NCBI GenBank assembly: GCA_934096815.1
Contig: CAKOMY010000004.1
Location: 1 to 64,000, forward strand
Direction: 5' to 3'
DNA from: an uncultured Bacilli bacterium
Lineage (GTDB): Bacteria; Bacillota_I; Bacilli_A; RF39; UBA660
Length of the DNA stretch: 64,000 nucleotides
Below, in pieces: positions 9,903 to 20,079 of the stretch. The notes beneath the pieces were generated by a model, which did no database searches, was not told where the DNA came from, and saw nothing but the letters and a program-made list of their open reading frames with translations. Both the position numbers and the translations under genes were made by a program. The first letter of the stretch is position 1; every line of letters begins with the position of its first letter.

Positions 9903-10342
9903 AAGTTGTTATTCAAAGATGTAAAAGTGGATCTTGCACGGTAGATGATAAAATAGTAAGTAAAATTGATAAAGGATTAGTGGTTTTAGCTGGATTTAAT
10001 GTTAATGATACTATTGATGATATAAATTATATTGTAAAAAAAATAGTTAATTTAAGAATTTTTGATGATGAAAACGGAGTTATGAATAGAAGTGTTATTG
10101 ATGTTAATGGAGAAATTTTATCAATAAGTCAGTTTACTTTGCAAGCTATAACAAAAGATGGCAATAGACCAAGTTATGTTAATGCGATGAAGGGTGAAGA
10201 TGCTATTAAGTTATATGATATATTTAATAGTAAATTAAATGAAAACGTTAAAACTTATTCTGGGGTGTTTGGCGCTGATATGTTAATTAAAATAGATAAT
10301 GATGGACCAATAACAATTGTAATAGATAGCCAAAATAAATAA
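9899..10342 (+). CDS. dtd: D-aminoacyl-tRNA deacylase
   Basis: Cleaves D-amino acids and glycine mischarged on tRNA. 147 aa, full length. It carries the SQFTL catalytic-loop motif (SQFTLQAITKDGNRPSY) and the C-terminal Gly-Pro motif NDGPITIVID, the two signatures of DTD1. The start overlaps the relA stop (ATGA), as in the relA-dtd pair of B. subtilis. Confidence 0.96.
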   Translation: MKVVIQRCKSGSCTVDDKIVSKIDKGLVVLAGFNVNDTIDDINYIVKKIVNLRIFDDENGVMNRSVIDVNGEILSISQFTLQAITKDGNRPSYVNAMKGEDAIKLYDIFNSKLNENVKTYSGVFGADMLIKIDNDGPITIVIDSQNK

Positions 10343-10355
10343 TAGGGAGTTAAAT

Positions 10356-11513
10356 ATGGGGAAAAAGAATTTATATATCGTGTTTGATCAATTACCAGGA
10401 AAAAAAACAGGAGGACTAGTTACAACATATGTAAGAATTTCCAAATTATTAAAAGAAGAATATAATATAAAAATATTAAGTATTTTTAATTATGAAGAAA
10501 ATGAATTATTTAAAGAAAATGAAGTAATTTATATTAATAAAAATACGGTATCATCAGATTGTATTAATATAATTAGTTATATAAAAAAATTTGACTTTAA
10601 ACAAACAATCAAAGCTCTTAAAAATTTATTTCTATACTTTGTTACAATTCCTTATAATCGAAGAAAAGTATCAAAATTAATAAATAAAGATGATTTAGTT
10701 ATAGTTTCTTGTCCATCTGCTGCTATATTTATGCCTAAAAATATAGATTTTATATTAGAAATTCATATATATTTTAAATATTTTTATGGAAGTAATTTAA
10801 AAGGCAGATTACAATCATTATTTATGCAAAAACCTAAATTAACACTTTATCGTACCAAAAGTGATATGATTGAAGCTAAAGATGCGGGATTTAAAGATGT
10901 TGGTTATGTATATAATTTCTTTGAAAATAAAAATATAAAGCCAAATAAAAAACTTGTTAAAAATAAGATCTGTTTTGTTGGCAGACTAGAGAAACAAAAA
11001 GATTTGCCTCGAATGATAGAAATTGCTAGTAAATTAAGACAAATAAATAATAACTTTATCTTAGATATATATGGTGAGGGGAGTCAAAAAGATACAATTA
11101 GTAGACTAATAAAAAAGTATCACTTAGAAGAAAATGTTTTTTTAAAAGGTTTTACTCAAGATAAAAATATATATGCTAATTACTCAATTATGTGGATGAC
11201 ATCTTCTTTTGAGGGATTTGGTTTAACAATTATAGAAGCAAAATCAAATGGAGTTCCAACAATCTCTACTAATTGGGGTAATGGCGTGTATGAAGTAATT
11301 AATGATGGAATAGATGGATTTATAGTAAATAATAATGAAGATTTTATTGATAAAACGACTATTTTATTATCAGATGATAAAAAGTTGGAAGAATTTAAAC
11401 AAAATTCATTACATAATTTTGATAAATTTTCTAAAGAAAGAGCAAAAAAAATTTGGATATATATACTTAATAACTATAAAAATAAAAATATTGATAATTT
11501 TTTTGATGAATAG
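10356..11513 (+). CDS. Glycosyltransferase family 4
   Basis: 385 aa GT-B fold enzyme. The C-terminal nucleotide-sugar half is clear: KICFVGRLEKQKDLPRMIE near residue 205, then SFEGFGLTIIEAKSNGVPTI with the EX7E pair, then GFIVNN. The N-terminal acceptor half is divergent. AGGGAG precedes ATG 10356. First gene of the surface-polysaccharide cluster, 13 bases after dtd, and followed by its own terminator. Donor and acceptor unknown. Confidence 0.88.
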   Translation: MGKKNLYIVFDQLPGKKTGGLVTTYVRISKLLKEEYNIKILSIFNYEENELFKENEVIYINKNTVSSDCINIISYIKKFDFKQTIKALKNLFLYFVTIPYNRRKVSKLINKDDLVIVSCPSAAIFMPKNIDFILEIHIYFKYFYGSNLKGRLQSLFMQKPKLTLYRTKSDMIEAKDAGFKDVGYVYNFFENKNIKPNKKLVKNKICFVGRLEKQKDLPRMIEIASKLRQINNNFILDIYGEGSQKDTISRLIKKYHLEENVFLKGFTQDKNIYANYSIMWMTSSFEGFGLTIIEAKSNGVPTISTNWGNGVYEVINDGIDGFIVNNNEDFIDKTTILLSDDKKLEEFKQNSLHNFDKFSKERAKKIWIYILNNYKNKNIDNFFDE

Positions 11514-11530
11514 AGCTGTTGCTCTTTTTA
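11512..11530 (+). terminator. Intrinsic terminator after the first glycosyltransferase
   Basis: AGAGC/GCTCT 5-bp stem with a 4-base loop, followed by TTTTAATTTT. It separates the 10356 gene from the rest of the polysaccharide cluster, which has its own promoter. Confidence 0.65.
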
Positions 11531-11544
11531 ATTTTATTAAAAAA

Positions 11545-11574
11545 TATACAAATATCATACGTATATGTTATAAT
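11545..11574 (+). promoter_or_regulatory. Promoter of the main polysaccharide operon
   Basis: TATAAT at 11569-11574 preceded by TG one base upstream (extended -10), with a weak TATACA -35 at 18-bp spacing. It lies just after a terminator and 30 bases before the GT2 gene at 11605. Confidence 0.6.
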
Positions 11575-11604
11575 TTAACTAGTTATAAAGAAAATAGGTG
11601 AAAT

Positions 11605-12555
11605 ATGAAAGATTTAATTACAGTTGTAATACCAATATATAACGTAGAAAAATATTTAGAACGCTGTATTAAAAGTATAATTAATCAAACATATAAAAAT
11701 ATAGAAGTATTACTTGTTAATGATGGATCACCAGATAATTCAAAAGAAATAATGGAAAAATATAAAGAAAATGATAAAAGAATAAAATGCTTTTATAAAA
11801 AAAATGGTGGATTATCTGATACTAGAAATTATGCCATAAATATTGCTTCTGGTAAATATATTTGTTTTATTGATGGCGATGATTATATTGATAATACCTT
11901 TGTAGAAAAATTATATAATAAGATAATAGAAGATAAATCGGATTTAGCTTGGTGTAATTTTAATTTAGTAAATGATGATGGAAAATATGATGAAATTATA
12001 ATCAATGATAAAAATATTTATGATTTCGAAATGCCTTCAGCTTGCAATAAATTATATAATGTTGATATTTTTAAGAAAAATAATATTTATTTTCCAGTTG
12101 GGATTTGGTATGAAGATTTAGCAACAACTCCTAGAATTTTATTTAGTACAAATAAAATTAGTTGGGTAAATGAAGGCTTATATAATTATTATTTTAATGT
12201 TGAATCAATTACTAATACATATAGTATAAAGGTATTGGATTCATTAAAGGCGTTAAAAATAGTTGATGACTTTGTAAAAGAAAATAATATTCAAAATGTT
12301 GATGAATATTTAGAATATCTATATTTATATAATGGAATATTAAATACAGTTTATAGATTATCTATGTGCAATGAAGCAAAAATCAGTGATATTAAAAATG
12401 TTGTTAAAATTTGTGAGGAAAGATTTCCAAAATTATTAAATAATAATGCTTATATAAAAAAATTGGATACAAGTAGAAAGATTTTAAGATTATTATTAAA
12501 ATTAAAATTATATAGGTTTACTAGATTCATAATAAGATTTAAAAAAAGGTGGTAA
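11605..12555 (+). CDS. Glycosyltransferase family 2
   Basis: 316 aa GT-A fold enzyme. N-terminal TVVIPIYNVEKYLERC, nucleotide-binding VNDGSPDNS near residue 39, the DXD-type motif FIDGDD at 89-93, and the downstream acid motif WYEDLATTPR near 170. The C-terminal 60 residues are basic and amphipathic, suggesting peripheral membrane contact. It is clearly paralogous to the next gene (same length, same motifs) and to the one at 18014. RBS GGTGAAAT precedes ATG. Sugar specificity unknown. Confidence 0.9.
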   Translation: MKDLITVVIPIYNVEKYLERCIKSIINQTYKNIEVLLVNDGSPDNSKEIMEKYKENDKRIKCFYKKNGGLSDTRNYAINIASGKYICFIDGDDYIDNTFVEKLYNKIIEDKSDLAWCNFNLVNDDGKYDEIIINDKNIYDFEMPSACNKLYNVDIFKKNNIYFPVGIWYEDLATTPRILFSTNKISWVNEGLYNYYFNVESITNTYSIKVLDSLKALKIVDDFVKENNIQNVDEYLEYLYLYNGILNTVYRLSMCNEAKISDIKNVVKICEERFPKLLNNNAYIKKLDTSRKILRLLLKLKLYRFTRFIIRFKKRW

Positions 12556-12556
12556 T

Positions 12557-13507
12557 ATGAAAAAAGTATCTATAATTGTACCATGCTATAATGTTGAAAA
12601 ATATATAGAAAGATGCTTAAATTCCTTAATTAATCAAGAATATAAAAATATTGAAATTTTATGTATTGATGATGGTTCTAAAGACAATACAAAAGAGATT
12701 ATAGAAAACTTTTTAGAAAAAGATAAAAGAATTCAATATTTTTATAAAGAAAATGGTGGATTATCAAGTGCGAGAAATTATGGATTAAAATATGTTGATG
12801 GCTACTATTGTTGCTTTATTGATAGTGATGATTATGTTGATTCAACATATGTAAGTAAATTGGTCAATTCTATTGAAAAAAATAATTCAGAAATGGCTGT
12901 ATGTGAATTTGATAGAGTATATGGAAAACATATAACTCATAAAGAAATGAAAATGAAAGATATAGAAAATTATATAGTTCCTGCTGCATGGAATAAAATG
13001 TTTATTAGTGATTATTTTAAAGATTTATCCTTTCCAGAAGGCTTATGGTATGAAGATTTAGCAACTATACCAAAATATATAATGAAGCATAATAAAGTGT
13101 CTATAGTTAATGAATCATTGTATTTTTATATTCAAAATCCTAAATCAATTATGCATACAAGTGATAATCGTATTTTTCAAATTTATAATAGCATTGATTG
13201 TATTGAAAAATATGCTTTTGATAATAATATTTATAATGATTATCAAAAAAATTTAGAGTTTGCAAATATATATCATATTATTGTCGGAACTGTTTTTAGA
13301 GCGTCAGGACATAGTGATTTTAGTATTAATATGATTAAGGATATTGTTTCTATTGTTGAAAAAAAATATCCGGATTGGTATAATAATTGTATGATTAAAA
13401 AGGATTTTTCATTTGTTTATAGAGCCTATTTATGGTTTATAAAAAGAAAATTGTATTTTGTTGTTTATTTAGTGCTCAAATTATTTGGAAGATTTATGCA
13501 TTTATAG
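12557..13507 (+). CDS. Glycosyltransferase family 2 (paralogue of the previous gene)
   Basis: 316 aa, same architecture as the upstream gene: SIIVPCYNVEKYIERC, CIDDGSKDNT, CFIDSDDYVD and LWYEDLATIPKY. It begins 2 bases after the previous stop with AAAGGTGG as the ribosome site, so the pair is translated together and probably arose by duplication. It likely adds the next sugar in the same chain (inference). Confidence 0.9.
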   Translation: MKKVSIIVPCYNVEKYIERCLNSLINQEYKNIEILCIDDGSKDNTKEIIENFLEKDKRIQYFYKENGGLSSARNYGLKYVDGYYCCFIDSDDYVDSTYVSKLVNSIEKNNSEMAVCEFDRVYGKHITHKEMKMKDIENYIVPAAWNKMFISDYFKDLSFPEGLWYEDLATIPKYIMKHNKVSIVNESLYFYIQNPKSIMHTSDNRIFQIYNSIDCIEKYAFDNNIYNDYQKNLEFANIYHIIVGTVFRASGHSDFSINMIKDIVSIVEKKYPDWYNNCMIKKDFSFVYRAYLWFIKRKLYFVVYLVLKLFGRFMHL

Positions 13508-13524
13508 AAATGAGTTGAAGTATT

Positions 13525-14205
13525 GTGAAAGTATTAATTATTGTTCCGGCATATAATGAAGAATTAAATTTAAAAAAAGTAGTAAAAGATATCAAAAAAA
13601 ATTGCAATTATGATTATTTAATTATCAATGATTGTTCTACTGATAATACTGAAAAATTATGCATTGAAAATAATTTTAATTATTTATCTTTGCCAATAAA
13701 TTATGGATTATCAAGTGTTATTCAATTAGGATTTAAATATGCACTTAAGTATGATTATGATGCGGTTGTTCAATTTGATGGTGATGGACAACATCATGCA
13801 AAATATATTGATGAAATGGTTAAAGAATTAGAAAAAGGTAATGATATTGTTATAGGTTCAAGATATGTTACAAAAAAGAAACCATTTTCATTAAGAATGA
13901 TAGGTAGTCGTATAATTTCATTTTTGATTAAAATTACAACAGGTAAAACAATAAATGATCCAACGTCTGGTTTTAGGATTTATTCAAAAAAATTAATTCC
14001 GGAATTTGCTAATTATATTAATTATCCGCCAGAACCTGATTGCTTAGTTTATTTATTAAGAAGAAAATTTAGGGTTAAAGAAGTTCAAGTTGAAATGAGT
14101 GAAAGAGAATTTGGAACAAGTTATTTAAATGCATTTAAATCTTTTGAATATATGCTTAGAATTTGTGTTTCTATTTTATTTATACAGCTATTTAGGAGGA
14201 AGTAA
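13525..14205 (+). CDS. DPM1/DPG-like polyprenyl-phosphate glycosyltransferase (GT2)
   Basis: 226 aa. VLIIVPAYNEELNL, INDCSTDNT, the DXD-type FDGDGQH near residue 88, and GSRYVTKK form the GT2 core of the dolichyl/polyprenyl-phosphate mannose or glucose synthase type. The PTSGFRIYSKK segment is typical of that subgroup. It ends at a hydrophobic helix with no long membrane anchor. GTG 13525 is the start. A DUF2304 gene follows, the usual partner of this subgroup. It probably loads a sugar onto a polyprenyl phosphate for a membrane transferase (inference). Confidence 0.85.
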   Translation: MKVLIIVPAYNEELNLKKVVKDIKKNCNYDYLIINDCSTDNTEKLCIENNFNYLSLPINYGLSSVIQLGFKYALKYDYDAVVQFDGDGQHHAKYIDEMVKELEKGNDIVIGSRYVTKKKPFSLRMIGSRIISFLIKITTGKTINDPTSGFRIYSKKLIPEFANYINYPPEPDCLVYLLRRKFRVKEVQVEMSEREFGTSYLNAFKSFEYMLRICVSILFIQLFRRK

Positions 14206-14207
14206 AG

Positions 14208-14546
14208 ATGAACATTACATTAAGAATACTATTATTATTTTTTTCTATTTTGTATTTTGGTTATACAATTTTTAAAGTAAGAAAGGCAAGCCTTAATATT
14301 GAAGATGCTATTTTTCCTATAGTTTTTTCATTACTTTGTGTTTTTATGAGTATATTTACAAAATTTATTACTTATATTTCAGATAAATTAGGGTTTATGA
14401 GTGTTTCAAATTTTGTGTTAGTGTTTGTTATTTTAGTACTTAGTATTTATAATTTAAAAATTGTTACTAAGTATTCAAAATTAAATGAAAATGTAAAAAA
14501 ACTAAATCATTTTATTGCCTTAAATGAAAAGGAGAATAAGAAATGA
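14208..14546 (+). CDS. DUF2304 small membrane protein
   Basis: 112 aa with three hydrophobic segments (about residues 3-19, 30-50, 65-85) and a charged helical tail. Size and topology match DUF2304, which is commonly encoded beside DPM-like glycosyltransferases and may anchor them. AGGAGG lies upstream of ATG 14208. The 3' end overlaps the next start by 4 bases. Confidence 0.75.
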   Translation: MNITLRILLLFFSILYFGYTIFKVRKASLNIEDAIFPIVFSLLCVFMSIFTKFITYISDKLGFMSVSNFVLVFVILVLSIYNLKIVTKYSKLNENVKKLNHFIALNEKENKK

Positions 14547-16687
14547 TAAGGTTAACATTAATTTTTTTACCATTTTTATTTATTTTATTACCTACGTGTT
14601 ACTTAGTTGGTAGTTTAGTTATTGAAAAAATAAAATTAGAATTTAATAAATATTTGAGAGTATGTATTGGTTTTATTACTTTGATTGCTGTATTTCAAAT
14701 ACTTTATTATCCAGCAATGATTTTACAGTTACCTAGTTTGTATATAACTATTGTTGGACTTATGATTTCATTAACTTTATTTGTGTTAGATATTAAATAT
14801 TTTAAGAAAATTAAGGGCTTTTATAAAGATAAATATATTTGGGGTATATTATTTATGGCTTTTATATTTTTCTTTTTGTATATGAGAACAGTACCGGAAG
14901 AATATTTTTATTATGACGATAGTTTTTATTTTCCTTTGATGTATCATAATGCGAACACGAATAAATTATTTTCTATAGAACCTAGAGTAGGTACAGAGGT
15001 AGATTCAATAACTAGTTATTATATGTATCAAGGATATTATTTAATTGGTAGTTTTTTTATTAGTATATTTAACTTATTAAAAAATGTTTTTGATTTAAAA
15101 TTTTCTTATGTTTCAGTTGTTCTTTATTTTATGTCTGTTCCAACATTTACAATATTGGTTTTAACAATGTTAGGATTAATCAAACAAAAAGAACTAAGTA
15201 AATTAGAAAAAATATTATTTGTATTATGTTGTTTATTTTATGTTATATATTTACCAATTGATTCTAATATTTATAATAATATATTTATGACTGGTTATTC
15301 GGGTGTGTTTAGTTCCTTAACAGTTATATATCCATTTTTTATGTATGTTGTGCTAAACTATTATAAACATAAAAACTATAAATATTTACTTATGATTTTA
15401 TTTTTTACATTATTAAGCTATGCAAGCTTTAATCTTTTTAATATTATTATTATACTTTTTGTTATGTTACTACTCCAAATGATTAATAATTTCGAAATTA
15501 ATTATAATAATTATTTTTTATTGTGTTTTCCTGTATTGTTATATTTAAGTGCATTTTTAATTAGCAATAATTATGTATCAATGATTGCATTTATTTTAGT
15601 TATATTATTATATTTATTGTATTTTAAAAAAATAATTAAAAAATATAATTTAAATGACTTAAATAAATACAATAAAGTATTTAAAACTATTATGTTAGTA
15701 ATATCTTTTTTACCAGTTCTTTTATCAATAATTATGTTAATTTTAAAATTAACTATAAAAATAGACACATTATACTATATAGATACATTGATTAATGATT
15801 TCTTTCCATTATTTGGTAATTATCAGTTTCATTATTCATATTTACCTATCACTATTTTTTATATTGTTTTAGGTTATTTACTAGTGTTTAATGTTTATAA
15901 AAGAAGATATGAATCGACTGATAAGAAAATTATTTGGTTTATTATCTTAATTGGATTAATATTCTTGAATCCTTTAGCAATTCCTTTTATATCAACAGCA
16001 ATGACTTCAGAAGTCTTTTCAAGAATATTTCCATTAATATTTAACCCATTAGTTATGTTTACTATTTTAAAGCCTATTATTAATAGTTTTAAATGTAAAA
16101 AATGTTTAGCATATTTAATGATAATATTTATTGTTGGCATTTCTATGGTTGAATTAAAATCTTTAAGTTTTTCAGTTGGACAAACTGGTGGATCTGATAA
16201 GGTTTATAGAATGAGAACTAGAGATGTAGCAGCATATATTAAACTTGAAAGATATTTAAATAATTATGATATTGATAATCCTGTAATTGGTTCAAATCAT
16301 AGTGATATGAGAATTCTTAATCCCACTATTAAAAGTAGTTATGATAGATTTATTTCATTAAAGCCTAATAAAAGTTTTACAAAATATGCTTATTATCAAT
16401 TAACACTTTATAGATTAAATCAAGGGATAATTAACACTAAATATTTAGATGATGGAGATACACTTTATGATGCAATTAAATATTTAGGAGTTAATTTAAT
16501 TACGGTTGACTTAAAATGCTTAGATAAAAGTGTAATTGATGATATAGGTGGTGTATGTATTTTTGATAGAGAAAATACAGATACCGAAGAATATAAAGAA
16601 GCCAGTAAAATATATAAAGATTTACTTAAACATATGGATTTAATATATGAAACTGATAGGTATAGATTATATTATGTAGGAGACTAA
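14543..16687 (+). CDS. Large polytopic membrane protein, possible GT-C glycosyltransferase
   Basis: 714 aa with about fourteen hydrophobic segments up to residue 545 and a soluble C-terminal domain of about 165 aa. The first extracytoplasmic loop, after a helix ending near residue 113, carries acidic residues (RTVPEEYFYYDDSFYF), as GT-C enzymes often do. Size and layout resemble the DUF6077-type membrane proteins in Bacillota polysaccharide loci. Following a DPM-like enzyme and DUF2304, it could use a polyprenyl-phosphate sugar as donor (inference). The exact family is not proven from the sequence. Confidence 0.7.
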   Translation: MIRLTLIFLPFLFILLPTCYLVGSLVIEKIKLEFNKYLRVCIGFITLIAVFQILYYPAMILQLPSLYITIVGLMISLTLFVLDIKYFKKIKGFYKDKYIWGILFMAFIFFFLYMRTVPEEYFYYDDSFYFPLMYHNANTNKLFSIEPRVGTEVDSITSYYMYQGYYLIGSFFISIFNLLKNVFDLKFSYVSVVLYFMSVPTFTILVLTMLGLIKQKELSKLEKILFVLCCLFYVIYLPIDSNIYNNIFMTGYSGVFSSLTVIYPFFMYVVLNYYKHKNYKYLLMILFFTLLSYASFNLFNIIIILFVMLLLQMINNFEINYNNYFLLCFPVLLYLSAFLISNNYVSMIAFILVILLYLLYFKKIIKKYNLNDLNKYNKVFKTIMLVISFLPVLLSIIMLILKLTIKIDTLYYIDTLINDFFPLFGNYQFHYSYLPITIFYIVLGYLLVFNVYKRRYESTDKKIIWFIILIGLIFLNPLAIPFISTAMTSEVFSRIFPLIFNPLVMFTILKPIINSFKCKKCLAYLMIIFIVGISMVELKSLSFSVGQTGGSDKVYRMRTRDVAAYIKLERYLNNYDIDNPVIGSNHSDMRILNPTIKSSYDRFISLKPNKSFTKYAYYQLTLYRLNQGIINTKYLDDGDTLYDAIKYLGVNLITVDLKCLDKSVIDDIGGVCIFDRENTDTEEYKEASKIYKDLLKHMDLIYETDRYRLYYVGD

Positions 16688-18021
16688 TGATGAAGGAAAA
16701 AATAAAAAAAATTTATAATAAAATATTAGAAAGAAAATTAATTAAAAATTTTTTAATGATATTTACTGGACAAGGAATATCATCAGTATTTGGACTTTTT
16801 GCTACGATAATGATTATATCTACAATAGGATCTGAACAACATGGCATATTAATAGTTATTCAAACATATTCAACGTTATTTTACAGTTTTTTTTCTTTTA
16901 AAACATTTCAAGCATTAATCAAATATTTAGCACAAGCAAAAAAAGAAAATGATACAGAAAATATTAAAATATATATAAAATGGTCTTTTTTGTTAGATTT
17001 GTTATCTTTATTACTAATGTTTGTCTTTGGAATTGTTTTAAAAAATCTTGTAATAAGTTGGATGAATTGGCCTACCAATATTACTAAGTATTTAATGATT
17101 TATTTAGCATTACAAATATTTTATATACAAGGAACTACAATTGGAGTTTTAAGATCATATGAAAAATATAACTATGTTGTAACTTCACAAATTATTTCCA
17201 ATGTAGTAAGGTTTGCTTTATATTTATATTGTTATTTGAGTAAAAGTAGTTTTGATGCATTTTTTCTAGCAGAAGTTATAGCTACTTTTGTAAATTATAT
17301 ATTGCTTATTTATTATACTGTTAAAGTTCTAAGAGAAAATAAATTATTAGATTTTTATAAAGTTAAATTAAAATATAAGAAAGAATTTTTCATGTTTAAT
17401 ATATATAGTAATTTAACATCTACTTTAGATTTGCCAATTAATCAAGTTACTCAACTAATTATAAATAAATATTTAGGATTTAGCGCTAATTCAGCATATA
17501 ATGTATTTGAAAAATTAGGAACTGTAATTAATAAACTTGGTGATCCTATTAATCAAATAATATATCCAGAAATGAATTTAAAAATTGTAGATAAAGATTA
17601 TGATGGAGCTAGAGATTTATCTAAAAAATTAAAGAAATTAATGTTAGGCATATTTGCAGTTTGCTTTGTAGGAACTTTGTTAACTTATAAATTATGGTTT
17701 CATTTATTTATAGATGATGTAGATTTATATATAATTCCATTTTGCTTATATTTGGCGTTTATATCATATTCTAATGCTGCTATGGGAACGCATAATTTAT
17801 TTATGGCCTTGGGGTATGTTAAATATAATATTCCGATTTTAATAATAGTTAATTCAATATATTTGGTATTTTTGTTCTTTGCTATTCAAAATCTTGGACT
17901 AAGTGGCGTATTACTTGCTTATTTAATTCAAGCAATGGGAATGGTTGTAATAAAAGAAATAATTTTAAAAAAACATAGATATATGGAATATGTAGATAAA
18001 AAAGGAGTCAAGAATGCTTAA
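16687..18021 (+). CDS. Oligosaccharide flippase (Wzx-like, MOP superfamily)
   Basis: 444 aa with about twelve to fourteen hydrophobic segments. The N-terminal half is typical of Wzx/RfbX polysaccharide exporters: NFLMIFTGQGISSVFGLFAT then IGSEQHGILIVIQTYS. It is distinct from the SpoVB-type protein at 6200, so the window encodes two MOP flippases. ATG 16687 overlaps the previous stop by one base (ATG 16690 also possible) and the 3' end overlaps the next gene by 8 bases. It probably exports the lipid-linked repeat unit built by this cluster. Confidence 0.85.
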   Translation: MMKEKIKKIYNKILERKLIKNFLMIFTGQGISSVFGLFATIMIISTIGSEQHGILIVIQTYSTLFYSFFSFKTFQALIKYLAQAKKENDTENIKIYIKWSFLLDLLSLLLMFVFGIVLKNLVISWMNWPTNITKYLMIYLALQIFYIQGTTIGVLRSYEKYNYVVTSQIISNVVRFALYLYCYLSKSSFDAFFLAEVIATFVNYILLIYYTVKVLRENKLLDFYKVKLKYKKEFFMFNIYSNLTSTLDLPINQVTQLIINKYLGFSANSAYNVFEKLGTVINKLGDPINQIIYPEMNLKIVDKDYDGARDLSKKLKKLMLGIFAVCFVGTLLTYKLWFHLFIDDVDLYIIPFCLYLAFISYSNAAMGTHNLFMALGYVKYNIPILIIVNSIYLVFLFFAIQNLGLSGVLLAYLIQAMGMVVIKEIILKKHRYMEYVDKKGVKNA

Positions 18022-18976
18022 ATATTCAATAATTGTACCAACTTATAATGCAGAAAAATTTATTATTAAATGTGCTGAATCTTTAAAAAATCAAAATTTT
18101 GAAGATTATGAGGTTTTATTTATTAATGATGGTTCAACTGATGATACATTAAATATATTAAATAATTATATAAAAAATAATAAATTAGATAATTTTAAAG
18201 TTATAACTAAAAAGAATGAGGGAGTAAGTAGTTCTAGAAACTATGGAATAAAGCATGCTAAGGGTGAATTTTTACTTGCAGTTGATAGTGATGATTTTGT
18301 AAGTGAAGATTTTTTAACAAAAATAGATGAGGCAGTAAATGATGATGTTGATATATTAATATTTAGTTTTTATGAATATTTTAATGATGATAATAAAAGA
18401 AAGAAAATTGGAATAAGTTCTAGTTGTGAAGATATTAAAAGAAACGCTATGATATCAGCACCTGCTCAGTGGAATAAAGCAATTAGAAGAGAACTATTTA
18501 TAAAAAATAATATTTTTTTTCCAGAAGGATTAATTTATGAAGATTTAGGAACTATTCCAAAACTTTATTTATTAACAGATAAAATTAAATTTATTGATGA
18601 GTATATTTATTATTATCGTCAACAAGAAAATTCAATAATGCATACTTTTAATGAAAAGATATTTAATATATATCCCATATTAGAAAATTTAAAAGATTAT
18701 TATGATAAAAATGATATAAAAAAATTGTATACTAATGAATTAGAAAAAATATTTATATATAATACATTTTTTATTGTAAATACTCTTGGTTGTGTTAAAT
18801 TTAAACAAAAATTAAAATATCAAAATGATTCCATAAAATTTTTGAATAAAAGTTATCCAAAGTGGTATAGAAATCCTTATTTAAAAAATGAGAAATTTAA
18901 AACAAGATTACATATTTTAATCATGAAATATAATTTCTTATTATCTATTTATAATTTGATTAGAGGTATAATATGA
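18014..18976 (+). CDS. Glycosyltransferase family 2
   Basis: 320 aa GT-A enzyme. YSIIVPTYNAEKFI, INDGSTDDT, LAVDSDDFVS (the DXD region) and LIYEDLGTIPKLYL, the same acid motif as in the two GT2 genes at 11605 and 12557. The RBS AAGGAG lies within the flippase 3' end (8-base overlap). It overlaps the next gene by 4 bases. Confidence 0.9.
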   Translation: MLKYSIIVPTYNAEKFIIKCAESLKNQNFEDYEVLFINDGSTDDTLNILNNYIKNNKLDNFKVITKKNEGVSSSRNYGIKHAKGEFLLAVDSDDFVSEDFLTKIDEAVNDDVDILIFSFYEYFNDDNKRKKIGISSSCEDIKRNAMISAPAQWNKAIRRELFIKNNIFFPEGLIYEDLGTIPKLYLLTDKIKFIDEYIYYYRQQENSIMHTFNEKIFNIYPILENLKDYYDKNDIKKLYTNELEKIFIYNTFFIVNTLGCVKFKQKLKYQNDSIKFLNKSYPKWYRNPYLKNEKFKTRLHILIMKYNFLLSIYNLIRGII

Positions 18977-20076
18977 AAAAGAAAGTTTTATTTATAATAT
19001 GGTCATATTCTTATGGCGGAGGAGCAGAGAGAGTACTTACAAATATCGTTAATAATTTAGACTCTTCTAAGTATGAAATTGATATTTTAGAATATTTATA
19101 TGCTGGTATAAAAAAAGAAGAAATAAACGATAATATTAATTTGCTTGATCCAATTATAGATATAACCGATAGATCTTTTGTTAATAGGGTTAATAATTGT
19201 GTCAAAGAAAAAATTGTTTTTAGGTTTCCTAAATTATTAAGGAAAAAATATATTAAAAAAAATTATGATGTTGAAATAGCATTTAATTATTTAATTCCTA
19301 CTTTTTTACTTGACTATAATGTTAAAACTATTGGATGGTGTCATGGAGCAATAACTGACTTAAAAGATAATGATAGATTAAGAAATCTTCAAAAAAAGTA
19401 TTTTGATAAAATAAATAAAATAGTTGCTATTTCTAATAAAACTTTTGATTCTATTTTAGAAGTTTATCCAGAATATAAAGATAAAGTTAAGCTAATTTAT
19501 AATGGTTTTGATAAAAATAATATTTTAATGCAAATTAATGATTATAAATCTGATCCAATTGATATTCTTTATTGTGGTAGATTTGATGAAAATAAAAATC
19601 CAAGTAAATTTATTGAAATAATTAGAAATATAAAAAAAGTGAAAAAGGATGTTAAAGCTGGTATGCTTGGAATTGGTAAATTAGAAAAAGATATAAAAAA
19701 GATGATTGATAAGTATGAGCTTAATGATAATGTAATATTATATGGTTATAAAAACAATCCTTATCCAATAATAAATGGCACTAAAATTATGTGTATGACA
19801 TCTTATTCAGAAGGCTTTCCAACTGTTTTAATGGAAGGAATGATTTTGGGTAAACCTTTTATAAGTACTGATGTTGCTGGTACTAAAGAAATGTCTAATA
19901 ATAATAAATGTGGATTTATTAGCAATGATAATAATGAGCTATGTGATTATGCATTAAAATTATTAGATGATAAAAAACTATATGATAAAATGAGTAAAGA
20001 TTCACAAATACATGCTGAAAATTTTACTTTAATGAGTCAAATAAAAAATATAGAAAGTTTGATTGATGGGAATTAG
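18973..20076 (+). CDS. Glycosyltransferase family 4
   Basis: 367 aa GT-B enzyme. N-terminal glycine loop SYGGGAERVL (residues 13-22), C-terminal ILYCGRFDENKNPSKFI and SYSEGFPTVLMEGMILGKPFIS with the EX7E pattern, then DVAGTKEM. Start ATG overlaps the previous stop by 4 bases. Donor unknown. Confidence 0.9.
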   Translation: MKKKVLFIIWSYSYGGGAERVLTNIVNNLDSSKYEIDILEYLYAGIKKEEINDNINLLDPIIDITDRSFVNRVNNCVKEKIVFRFPKLLRKKYIKKNYDVEIAFNYLIPTFLLDYNVKTIGWCHGAITDLKDNDRLRNLQKKYFDKINKIVAISNKTFDSILEVYPEYKDKVKLIYNGFDKNNILMQINDYKSDPIDILYCGRFDENKNPSKFIEIIRNIKKVKKDVKAGMLGIGKLEKDIKKMIDKYELNDNVILYGYKNNPYPIINGTKIMCMTSYSEGFPTVLMEGMILGKPFISTDVAGTKEMSNNNKCGFISNDNNELCDYALKLLDDKKLYDKMSKDSQIHAENFTLMSQIKNIESLIDGN

Positions 20077-20079
20077 AAT